Of a stretch of DNA of 64,000 nt, positions 36,101 through 45,983 are shown in pieces. The notes under the pieces were generated by a model, which was not told where the DNA came from, ran no database searches, and saw only the letters and a program-made list of their open reading frames with translations. Location of the stretch: NCBI GenBank assembly GCA_033063855.1, contig CP093829.1:22227537-22291536 (forward strand), written 5' to 3'. How positions within the stretch are numbered: the first letter of the stretch is position 1; every line of letters begins with the position of its first letter. The stretch comes from Smittia aterrima. Lineage: Eukaryota; Arthropoda; Insecta; Diptera; Chironomidae. The position numbers were made by a program, and so were the translations under genes.

Positions 36101-37201
36101 TTTGAATAATATTTTTGAAACTTTTAATTTACTCGCCACTCCAGCTAACTCATTTAAATTCTTGATTTCCTTTCGAGCTTCCATCAACGGATATTCACGT
36201 TCAAGATCAATCAAAGTTTTCGTCTCATAAAACAGGAAAAGCTCGGAGAATATTTCTTTGGCTTTGTCAAGCTTTTCTTGATTTTCTTTGTACAAAGCGA
36301 GAAGATGTGGCACTCTCACGATTAATTCTGTGTGTCTGAGATGAACTGGAGTTGCTCTGCTGAACACAACAGAAATATATTTCTCGGTTTCCTTATTTCT
36401 TTCACAAGCTTTTAGAACGTTCTCAAACTTGATTTTGTCGTCGCTTAGTTTGGTGTAAGGCTTCGCGTTATTTCGATACAAAAGTTCAATAGCAAAATGA
36501 GTTAACTCGTGTGCTAAATGACCTAAAGCTTCATGACGATCATCATCATTCAAAAGCTTGGCAGCTCCGATAAAAACTTCTTCCGAATAGGCTGCTCCAT
36601 GGACGAACTTAGTCGCAGTTGGATCAACATTTTCAATTGTGTCCGAGTTAAAATCGAAAATGATTTTCAATTCATCGGAAAATGCAGCGACTTTCAGAAC
36701 AGGCTCGATCCATTTGATTGCATTGAGTTCTTCATACACTCTCGCGATTAACGGATTAAATTTTCTTCTATCGCTTTCGAGTGTGTGATGATGAGCAAGC
36801 TTCGATTTCGTTAGCAACAGAGTCAGATGTTTCAAGCTCGCTTCTTGAAAAGTTTTATGAATTCTTCGCAAATTTATTCTCGTTCTCAGCTCAAGTTCTC
36901 CAACAAGACTTTCAATAGATTCGTGTGGGCCCAAAGTGAATCCATGATTGACGAGAGCTTCGTGAATTTCAAACTGATTTTCCTTCAAAGCAATTAATTC
37001 TTCTGTTTCTTCCAAAGCTTCAAACGCAGAATTTATTGACTTCTCGATATTCACCAGAGTTTGTAAAGAAATCATCAAAACTGAAACATTCTCTCGATCG
37101 TAGATTTTCTTAATCTGCTGATTACTTTCAAGAAATTTCTTCACTTCATTAAATTTACTTTCACGAATATTTTGAATAAAATTTTCCTGTTCGACACTCA
37201 T
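33113..37201 (-). CDS. Large NACHT NTPase with N-terminal HExxH motif and helical-repeat C-terminus
   Basis: One uninterrupted frame; the first true ATG, at 37201, gives 1362 residues. Residues 1-220 are mostly helical. HEALGHLAHELTHFAIELL at about 223-241 contains a zinc-peptidase-like HExxH (HELTH, 231-235), followed by a conserved-looking His/Pro-rich helix (RHTELIVRVPHLLALYK, about 289-305). Residues 380-530 look like an alpha/beta module. A NACHT/STAND NTPase follows: Walker A DPGTGKTT at 586-593, Walker B VIFLLDGFDE at 666-675, and a sensor-like WISTRTH near 700. The C-terminal 450 residues are ankyrin-like or other helical repeats. The plan resembles nucleotide-switch immune receptors (NLR-like). 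I recall similar proteins as expanded families in mosquitoes and midges, but no function is known to me. It may sense infection or stress; this is inference. Confidence 0.82.
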   Translation of the reverse strand: MSVEQENFIQNIRESKFNEVKKFLESNQQIKKIYDRENVSVLMISLQTLVNIEKSINSAFEALEETEELIALKENQFEIHEALVNHGFTLGPHESIESLVGELELRTRINLRRIHKTFQEASLKHLTLLLTKSKLAHHHTLESDRRKFNPLIARVYEELNAIKWIEPVLKVAAFSDELKIIFDFNSDTIENVDPTATKFVHGAAYSEEVFIGAAKLLNDDDRHEALGHLAHELTHFAIELLYRNNAKPYTKLSDDKIKFENVLKACERNKETEKYISVVFSRATPVHLRHTELIVRVPHLLALYKENQEKLDKAKEIFSELFLFYETKTLIDLEREYPLMEARKEIKNLNELAGVASKLKVSKILFKVEALKFIWDSEKVSVVSSNCPQLTMQMIHQQLKAQNELYFESLFVFVKLETVKNEKLFAMTLKAFNSAMKPTLIVDASIRNQEIFEILKSNDLIQRIIVVQHKKLKKIDHVASFEVKHRWSDLKFETQAKLVETSIIFQGIIVQLKDFLPLDSDALDLIPLQSLLEDSLEISRELSFVVPDIYIERTFRRSGLFDNETFNSDKLIEIVETNKVVLLSSDPGTGKTTEFKKLAKKLKNKFPTNWILFVDLKEFVEAYEKDGKPNPFQSSDDVAKFFCEKIMKLKDFDEIVFTQLFNQNRVIFLLDGFDEVSPSFKQFNINLTKTIREKTQNQLWISTRTHLEAELMSELDCIVVQLEPFDSENRESLINQLLHKKGLTEYYDLTEKIEEKKRLLDRLSGETVIASPILIRMVMDLNDEEIKLTKESNSYLVYKIFVYKIVENFIKKGFEAENELIDFLISSTDVIGFHQIKAIKEFFNEADDFELVFKPQNEIPSEKMARVGLMIANSSGQLQFIHRTFAEFFIVEFFNRNISSLASLNNESPRKLNLIKMIRILFKGDHHFDNWSRFDTNNLINQLGEDEYFDSGRFDVIRGFFDGLFETLILTNDEEKLKIVKRMFQTTFTTNELSLMFLHAADQGFISTIKMFEDIDDEQNQMKNLWTKSFIEILTLAARKHSLKFIDQFISFARKTLGDEAVETLFEHFEKLDEWDLLLKLALSNRNEGVFRYFTSLPAFRIENPNIKKIFIARCDVKQENKSNISYLLIYTLHNVDDEDKQAFFEILSRSFSDEEIKCILSATDAIGKNIIAYLCLGFTKGSENFVKLLSDKFTKDELKDLATSTYGNGYNSLKHAARIFDEKNFRKMWSFLKESIADEERFKQALLEVHGGFQNVLSEVSINPVTAVFNIVLSEYESYFDINKMKEILTKQEKNSNIFLESIDFYKENNKMNAKTCEALWKYMQEILDHESLMLLLPNFKTGDEEDLTKISFNKVLTYII

Positions 37202-37867
37202 TTTGATAGTTAAAGTGCACAATGAGTTTCCTTCGCTTTTAAAGTTTTTTCCTAGTCGCTAAAGTTATCAAGAACGCAAATGCAATCAACCGCAAAACCC
37301 ACAAATCGCATTTCCCTAAAGAAAAATGTAAACTTTCAAGATTAACTTTATTTAGAGTTTCACTTCAATTGACCTAGCATCGTTTAAATAAAGTGTAAAT
37401 AGATTAACAGAACTTTATCTAAATAACTTTTCGCTTCCGACGTTTCGTTTCGAGGCTTCTCTTGAACATCGAGAGAACATGTAAATTGCTAGAAAAAATA
37501 AAGATATCTCCTCAGATATTTATCGTGATATGGCGTTTTGTTCGAAAATACTTGTAGGGAATTGAAACTATAAAATTAATGATCGAAGGAAGCAAGTGGA
37601 AATTTTGAATGAAAGCGCTGGCAATCGATTTGATTAAATTTAAACATTTTGATCATTTAGACACGAAACCGAATATTTCTCTTGCGTAAGTGAACTAAGC
37701 TAAGAAACTAAATTAAAGTGCAAGGAGTGAGCCGTGTACGTTCGCCAATTAATCTTTAAAATCATTTTTTTGGTAGTTGCGAGGACAGATCTTGTCAACG
37801 ATAACTCAACGTCGATTATTGTCGATTACAACTACAGGTCTTTAACATTCTTGCTTATTTCGAGGAC
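37202..37867. other. Intergenic, NACHT gene 5' flank
   Basis: About 0.67 kb between the NACHT start codon and the carrier stop codon. No gene is seen. It must hold the NACHT promoter and the carrier 3' UTR. Confidence 0.5.
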
Positions 37868-39910
37868 TTAAAGGCCTGAACCTCCTACAATTCCATTGTA
37901 TTGGTTGTAAGCGGTATTCAGCTGCTCCATGATAATGAAAGTAATAACCTAAAGAAGAGAAATGAAAAATAAATAAATTTTCACTGATTAACATAAACTT
38001 TCTCTTCAACTTACAGTGTGTGGCCCAAGACGGAAGTAGTAAGGCCAGAAACCTTTCCATAAGGCGAAAACTCCCTCGTGCTTGCAGACCTTGACAATAA
38101 CATCGATAGCTCCCTTGAATTCCTTTGATCCGTCGGCTCCAATCTTCATGTTTTGGATTCTACAATGTGAAAAAAGTGTTATCAGTAAAAGTTCATTGGC
38201 TTACTAAACCCTTTAAGCTCTTACCTGGTCTTTGCAATATCGACAGGCATTGAGGCGACTGTGGTGACGAAACCGCTAATCATCGACGCAGTGAAATGCA
38301 TGAAGATTCCTTCTTGGAAGTATCCACTCTTAACTAACAATTGCTTAGCTTGTGAGTATGATGACAATTGAGCTGCGTTGACAACAGCAGCTCTTCCCAT
38401 TGTTGGAATACATCCGCGCCAAAGTGTCAAGAGGCCTTCTTCACGAACGATTCGTGCAAGAGCATTGACTACGGATGTGTAATTTCTTCTTTGGTCAAGT
38501 GGCAATCGACCATCAGCTGTCATACGAATTAAGGAAATCTCTGAAGGATTTCCGACAAATGAACCAGTGATACCAGCACAGACTCCGAGTCCCATCGCAA
38601 CGAACACGTTTGCGTTCTTTCCGGTTTCTTTCTTGTACTTTTCATTCAGGAAGGTGTATGTTCCTAATCTGGTTGTTGTGTATGTTGCTTGACGAAGCAA
38701 ACCAGCCGTCAATCCTTTGTAAAGTGATGTGAATCCTTCACTTTTTACAATTTTTGAGATGGCGTCAAGAGCACCCGAGTATTCCTTTGCGGTTCCACCT
38801 TGACCTGAAATCTGTAGGCGCGTCTTGATTAAATCCAGCGGCTGCACAACAACTGTTGCCCCCATACTATGTATAAAAAAGAAATCAAAAATAACTCTTA
38901 TCAGATTACGCAATTTGGAATTAAGTGGAGTGATAATTTGATTTCATTTAATGTGTACACCGGCGCTCGTCTGAGCGACAAGATTGTTTTTCGTACCGGC
39001 GCGATCATCTGTTGTTGATGACGCAAAGCATGTGGTGCGAATTTACTCATGCAATTGGCACACGATGGTTGTCAAGTTTAGAATCAGACGAGGGATTTTC
39101 AATGTCAAGTGTCTTCACACGCTCATAGTTTCCTCTTTCTCGTACAGAGATGCCTTAGCACATTGTAATTTCTTTTCTTACATTTTAAAAATAGAAATAG
39201 TGAGCGCCGCGAAACTTTCGCAACGAAAGTAATTACAGCGATCAAGTTTGTTTGGGGAAATCACGATCAACATGCTTTAGCGACTTTGAAATAAATTTAG
39301 GTCGTGGAAACTTCATTCTCGGAGTTTCCCGGCAACAGTTTACAAGTGGCATGAGTTTATTTTTAATTGCTTCATTGATAAGATAAGTCTGAAGAACTTT
39401 TACGGGCTCGTCTTAATAGGTGAATGAGTGAGTCGTCTGATTGGAAGTTGAACGAAAATAAATTGATTTATCTGAGCACGGAGATTGTTGTTCATAAGCT
39501 AAAACCTTGGCTACAACAAGAAATATCTTTTTAAGCAAGGCCTTCGACTTACTCACAAACTCATGGATCATTATTTTTTTCTCCTAAAATATCGCGATGA
39601 CGTCACAGCGTTAGCTGATTTATGGAATGCATTTGGATAAGAGTCCAACGTGCAACTGATTATATAAATAGAAAGTATGTTGTCGTTTATATTTAGAGTG
39701 CAGGCATCTGCTGTGACGACATTATGAGCCGCATGATGATAACTTCCAATGAAAATTTATCATTCTCTCTCAAGTGTTTATCTCCGCGAAAATATTTAAT
39801 TAGCGTAACTAGAAATGTACTAACCCGGCTGATCCTCCAAAGACATATTGCAGATAAGCTGGCTTCTTTTTTGGTACTGGAGACTGGACGATTTGTTTTG
39901 ATTCACTCAT
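37868..39910 (-). CDS. Mitochondrial 2-oxoglutarate/malate carrier (SLC25A11 type)
   Basis: Minus-strand exons 39825-39910, 38225-38866, 38015-38159 and 37868-37948 join in phase into 317 residues, the usual carrier length. It has six membrane segments in three repeats. Each carries the signature Px[DE]xx[KR]: PLDLIKTR, PSEISLIR (with the subfamily's MTADGRLP) and PVDIAKTR. The N-terminus lacks a presequence, and the first segment starts at YVFGGSAG. It exchanges cytosolic malate for matrix oxoglutarate across the inner membrane, as part of the malate-aspartate shuttle. The first donor is GTTAGT, a minor variant of the consensus. The first intron is 958 bp. Closest to fly CG1907 and human SLC25A11 from remembered sequence patterns. 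Confidence 0.95.
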
Positions 39911-41172
39911 GATTAACTTTTGGACTCACAAAACTTTCTGATAACAAATTTCACGGAGGAAAGGTCGAGTTATTAAACTGACTTTAATATTTTTAAATGC
40001 AAGGAGCAACTAGGGAAGTTGAGTGAAAGAAGAATGATGAATGAATGAGCCTCTGCGTGCTGTCAACCACTTTTTATGAGAGTGACGGAAATAATTTTTT
40101 TTTTCGGGCGAGTTCAAAGAATTGCACAAACTAGAATTTGAATTTGAAAAGACGAGTTTGGATGTTTAATTTTAGAAAAATATATTTTCAATCAATTCGT
40201 ACACAATTCACAATTAGCTTCTTCAATCGAAAGAGCATTTGCTCGATTTTCCTTTTCTTTTTTGCAGACTTTAATTTGACTACATTAAATGATAGAAATG
40301 TACATTTCATAAATCATACGAGGGCGTTTGTAAATTACGTAAGTCTTTAGGGATTTGGGGAAAGTCTTTAGGAAAAATGGGTTGATGATGAAAGGTTCTT
40401 TTGGCTTCGTAATTTGCAAACTTCCCCAATGCTTCTTTCGCTAAGAATTTAATTGGGTGATCAATCAGAAGACTTTATAAATTAAATATTGCTGAATCGA
40501 CGATCGACAAACTACATAAATTGTAATCAATGAAGAGGTAATCATAAATAAAGTAAACCCTCGGTTTCTTGTTGATGAAATTTCGTTTCGTTTTCAAACC
40601 GACAATCAAAGTTTTGCCTTTTCCGAATGTTGAAGTTTATACTTAAATTAAACGATCCTTTCTCAGCTAAAAGCAATCTCAGCTGCGTTGTAACCAAAAT
40701 GCTTTCGCTTTATGATTTTAAAAGGAACAAACGTTTTCAAATCTCAATTATCGTTCCATTATTTTTTGTTTCTTATCAAAAGTGCAAATTTACATAGAAA
40801 AATCGATTGCTGGTCGTTGTACATCGAGAATGCAAAAGGATCGATGGATTCAAGAGCAAAGTGACGACTGACATTAAAAAAGTTTCTTTCTTGCTTGCTC
40901 GAAGAAAAAGCAAAACAAATTTTTCAGTTGAAGCACTTTCGAAGGAATAATTTCTATCATCTTTGAAATTTCAAGCACGAAAACGATAAGACGAGAGAGG
41001 GGGAGCAAATAGTCGCGATACCATCCTATCTTGATAAAAATGTCTAACTATCTATCGTTATCATCATCAGTAATCATAATAGTTTCATAAATTGAATAGC
41101 AAAAATGTTTATCATCTTCTGTTTCTCCCTATAATACAAAATTTCCTTCACTGTCCATATTAGTCCACAGCT
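39911..41172. other. Intergenic region, no gene seen
   Basis: About 1.26 kb between the carrier start and the epsin stop. Only short unsupported frames are seen. It holds the carrier promoter and the epsin 3' UTR. Confidence 0.5.
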
Positions 41173-44075
41173 TTATGACAAGAACGGGTTCGATTTATTG
41201 GGATTCATCCATCCAGGATTACCGTTGCCATTGTTGTTCAAATTGTTCTAAAACGAATAAGAAAACAAACATTAAACTGTGCATCGAAACGTGATTCCCT
41301 CCGATTCAGTTATGCACTAATGTGATTAAATATCACCGCATGCTTGAATCGCAAGTCGTCTCCAGCTGATTTAAGTAGAAAATATTCAACACAACATAAC
41401 AAAAAAATAATTCCTAGTCAATGTGACTCTCGACTCAACAACGCAAAAGTGAATAAAAAATACTTCAACCAACTTTTAATTTAATAAAGAGGAAAACGTG
41501 TTTAATGATTGAAGATGAAGTTCATTACCGTACGGAGACAAAAGCTTTAATAACTATCGATTATTTAAGCATCCAACCACTTCGCATTGCAGGCTATAAA
41601 AGAATTGTTTTAAAAAAACATGAGTTCAGGGATTTGGATCGCATGTAGCTGAGAACGATGTTCGTGACAATGATGAAAGGGATTTTAAAGGACATAAATC
41701 TTGTTCTCTACAGCAAACCGTGAACTGAAGGGATCTAGCTGCCTTCAAACATCAAATACTTGAGGTCAAATCGACATCAAATACTCACGCAGAAGTAGTC
41801 GCTTTGGAAAACAAGCGAGCTTGGTCGCAAACCGTTCTGCGGAATGCTATGAGCGTAAATGTCATTGAGACTCTTACTGACGGCGAGCGACGATTCAACG
41901 TAATTAGTGTTGAACAAATCATCGTCATCGTCATTTTCTTCTTCAGCGCAATCAGCGCTTATCATGTGATTGTTGTTATTCAAGGTGTCGCCGTTTGTTA
42001 AAATATTTTCTTCAAACAACTTTCGTTTGAAAATATTCGAAGCATTCGCGAATTGTTATCACGTCACTTGCATGTTAAATAAGAAACTTACCTGAGCTGC
42101 TTCGTTGTTATTCACAGGCGCCCATGGATCTTGATTTAGTGAAACTGGGAACTGCTGTTGTTGCTGCTGTTTCAATTGATTTATGGACGGATTCTAAAAT
42201 GTTAAATTGTTCAATTTAGAATTATTTTTCGCAAGAATAAAATTTTAAACTCACTTGAGGTTGATTTTGCTGGAACAAATTCTTTGTTTTCATCGCTGGC
42301 GATTCGAATGGATTATAAGCATTGTTATTAGTTGTGTTGTTGATAGGCTTGATAAGATTATCCAAATTAACCAAGGCTGAGTTCTCTCCCAAGAAAGCAG
42401 CTGGATTCTTAACAGTTGGCTTCTGTGCCAATGGATCCATGTCCATTCCAAGTAAATCATTCAGATTGTTGTTGTTTTGACGATTCAGCAAGTCATTGAC
42501 GGGCGATGACGAAGCTTGCAGTGCAGATTTGCTTCGATTTGTGATTACATCAAAGTCGTCTAGGTCAGAGCCAGGCGTCAGACCTCCAAGAGAACTGTTG
42601 GTTTGACGTGGAGCTGGTGCAGGGAACTAAAACGAAAGATAAGAATGTCAATTTGTTTATCAATAAAATTTATTTGTCTAACTCACCGCATTGCCAAGGG
42701 GAGGGTACAAATTCTTCGTGACGGGCGCCCATGGATCCAAAGGTTCATTTTTATCTAAGCTCTTTGCATTCCAAGGGTCAGGCACTTGCTGTGTTTGCGG
42801 TTTATTGTTCCAGGGTTCTGCTTTAATTCCCCAGGCACCTTCTAAATCATTGTTTTGTGCCTTCGCGGGCAGAACAGGAACAGCGCCAGCCATTGGAGGA
42901 TTGTTTTGAAGCCAACCTTCAACAGAAGAGCTTGAATTAGCAGACGGCGAGTAGTTTCTTGCAGCTGGGACAGGCCCACTTGCTTCTGCAAGATGGAAAG
43001 CTGTAGCTGCAGACGAAGAAGGAGGCGGAGGCAATGCGTTCAGCCAAGGATCGGCAGGTTTTGATGACCAGATGTCGTTTGATCTCGGTTGTTGTTGTGG
43101 TGGCATTCCCCAAGGATCACTATTGCCGGGTGGACTTGAAATGCTTGCTGCTCCAAAGGAAATATCCAGCAAATCCACTAAATGACTTTCTTGCTTTTTC
43201 GGTTCAGGCTTCTTAAAGTCCTGTTCACTTTGACTTAAAGCCAATTGAAGTCTCACATCATCGCTTCGCCTCTTTTGATCTTCTTGCTCTGCCTCTTCTT
43301 TTGACATTGCAATTGCTAGCTGCAATTGAAGTTCTTCCTCGCCAATAGTCTGTGGTCTAACAAATTCAATCTCAGCTGCTGCAACTGGTGGTCGGTCTGA
43401 TTCAGGCCAAACAGGAGTATCACGATCCCTGCTGGGTCCATCAATTGATCCATCACTTCCGAAACCGCTAGCAGTTCGTGCAAATCTTTCTTTCGCTTTT
43501 AAAGCACGAGCTCGTTCAGCTGTGTCAATAAAGAGAAAGAATTAAAATTTATTAACGGTGTTGCTTGTCTGGTTGATTTACCTTTAAGACGCTCGTCATC
43601 TTTCAACAGAATCACCATTTGTTTTGCTTTTTCACGAACATGAACTCCTTGATCCTTTCCCTCTTCCATATATTGGAAGTCTTTTAGAGTTTGAATCGAG
43701 AAAATATTCTCCTTGCACTGCTGTGCGACTTTTTCTGATCCGGTCTTAATCAAATATTCCAACAATAAGAGTGCTTTATACACATGACGCCAATTCTTTC
43801 CATGATCATTCGTTCGCTTCCAGATCATTTGCATTATTTCAGTGAAGGCCACGACATTGTATGTCAAGTCGGCAACTTCAGCCATTAGCGTCGAGGATGG
43901 TCCCCATGGATCGTTTGATGTCGCTTCGCGAACCTTCACCTTCATTTTTTTGATTTAGAAAAGACTTTTATTTCTCATTGTCTGATAAGGCTAATCAGTT
44001 ATTCACCTGAGCGTCCGAATAATTGTGTGCGAGATTTTTTATGTTCCTCCGCAAACCCGCTACGTTCATCTGCAT
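41173..44075 (-). CDS. lqf: Epsin, clathrin endocytic adaptor (liquid facets)
   Basis: Minus-strand exons 44007-44075, 43582-43939, 42687-43519, 42255-42626, 42092-42193 and 41173-41247 join in phase into 602 residues. An ENTH domain covers about residues 1-145 (NVAGLRRNIKNLAHNYSDAQ, VKVREATSNDPWGPSS); it binds PI(4,5)P2 and bends membrane. Two ubiquitin-interacting motifs follow (EEELQLQLAIAMSKEE, DVRLQLALSQSEQ). At least five DPW motifs bind AP-2. LVDLLDI and DLDDF-like stretches are candidate clathrin boxes. NPF motifs, one in YNPFESP and one two residues from the C-terminus, bind EH domains. Acts at clathrin-coated pits; fly epsin is needed for Notch-ligand endocytosis. A cassette exon at 41789-42019 may add 77 residues. 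Confidence 0.95.
41789..42019 (-). CDS. lqf: Probable alternative in-frame exon of epsin
   Basis: 231 bp, phase 0 on both sides, between epsin exons 5 and 6. The 3' edge has a strong donor (TGC followed by GTGAGTATT). The 5' acceptor (AACGAAAG, then TTG) has a weak pyrimidine tract, as expected of a regulated exon. It encodes 77 residues with an acidic run EEENDDDDDLF and no stop. It could also be a chance frame, but length divisible by three, matching phase and the perfect donor argue for a cassette. Confidence 0.6.
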
Positions 44076-45983
44076 TTTGATCGATGTTTATTCGACTGTT
44101 GGTGTCTGTAAATATCCAGAGAGAAAGAATTTTTGAGATCGTCACCTCTTATTTCCACGAGTGAACTGTCCGATGAGCACTTGATATATAACAAGTTGTT
44201 TATGGATTTGTCGGCCTTAATTTAATTATCAACACGCACACGACAGTAGCAAGTCTTTGCGAAGCCAAAGAAAACTTTTTCTATCGATTTTTCCTCAAAT
44301 GCAATTCACTTGGAAAAAGTTTTTGTTGCTCTTGATTATCGAGAGAGCCTTCAATGTATTTATGAAGCGAAACGACAACGACGACGATGTTCTCAATGAA
44401 AACACTTTGCAATTTTTAGGGATTTCTCTTCGAATATTTTTATGTGATCAACGAGAGATTGTTATTTTTTTGACCATCGACAGTTCATCAAGGTCAACTC
44501 TTAATCATTGAAAATAGTAAACTCGAACTTGATTGTTTCGCAATTGATAAAAAATCCCTCGGAGAAGTTATTTTCTCGCACCCCTTGATCTTCCTCCCGA
44601 CTCGCATTCTTCCATATTGCAGGGAAATTTTGTGTGCAAGCTCTTCAAATTTGTAGGCGAACAAAGAAGGATTGCGAAACACACGAAGATGATTAAATCG
44701 GCCCAGCAGTGAAAACACATTCGTTTACTTTTATCGTCGGGGAAGATAAAGAGTTAAGCTTTGTTGCCATTGAAAGTGTAGAATAACGTAAAAGTGATTC
44801 ATATACAGACTGTGTGTGGGAGAGAGAGAAAATCAATTCTGAATGTTGATGAACTTTTTAGTAAGAAGAATACGAAATGCGTAAATATTTAACTTAATCT
44901 CTCCTCTAAACTCAACTAATTCGAATTGCACTTTAGACATTGAGAAGCCTTTCGTTGTGATGCAATTTCGTAAGAAGTCTCACCTTTTTTCCAAGAAAAT
45001 TAAAAATCTCGACAGGAAACAAAAATAAAAATCATAAATCTGCGAACTTTACGATATTTGCCGTAAAACTTTTAGTATCACGAGAGACTAACACGACAAA
45101 TATACTGTTTAATGACTCAATAATCACTTTTAGGTCAACTTATAATCGGAAATTGCCGAAATATCAGAATTTTTCTGAATTGGAAGATGTTAGCCGTAGT
45201 AAGACGAAATCACGAAACTACGCAAGTTTTTACTTGTCGGTCTTGTCTGGGCGAAGATGGGTTGAGTGGGTGGAGATTTGAATTTGGCAGTTTGTGCAAT
45301 TAGAGAAGAAATTTCCTTGAACTTTCTAGGAGCCAGGATTTGTTTGTTTAGAACTAATAAGTGTTCTACATAATTTTCTAATCAAGAGCACAGATCGCTG
45401 CCTTTCTGAGTAATCGAATATTTTGTAAGCAAATGTCCGAGCCAAAAATAAATTCGTTTGAACAAATATTTTTTCTGTCTTCTCTGAAACTAAACACCGC
45501 GGCTAATTGTTAATTGAATCGATGACAAGCTTCTCTGCTTCATTGAAATTTCTAAATAAATGATTTTTATTTCTTCTGCTTTCTTTCCATTCGTTTATGC
45601 AATTTAAATCTTATAGAATTGTCACTAATTAAATAGTTATCAATCTCTGATTGGTTTAGATATATCTACCAAATAGCAATCTTCAGTGTTTTGCAATTAA
45701 CTAAAAAACATATAGAACTTTTCTCCGTTGAACAATGCGGCCTCGATTCTGATTTATTGGAACGAATTCTTACTTTTATGTTCGCTCGTTGGTTGAATCG
45801 CCTAAAGTCTAATTAAGTCTCGGAGAAATAAAATTTTCAGCTAAAACAGAAGAAAGTAAAAAATATGAACTTTTAAAAGCTAGCAAAGAGATACATAAAT
45901 TGCATTTAATACACAATTGCAATATTCATCGTCAAACTGGTTGGGTCGTCCTGTGGCTTAAAACGAGTAGTTAGCTTAAGACA
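44076..45983. other. Intergenic region between epsin and DYRK genes
   Basis: About 1.9 kb. No coding sequence is supported. It contains the epsin promoter on the left and the 3' UTR of the kinase gene on the right. Confidence 0.5.

Noticed and set aside
41777..42019. Stand-alone 80-codon gene
   Set aside because: Starts on a TTG, and the last codons follow a perfect splice donor; better explained as an epsin exon.
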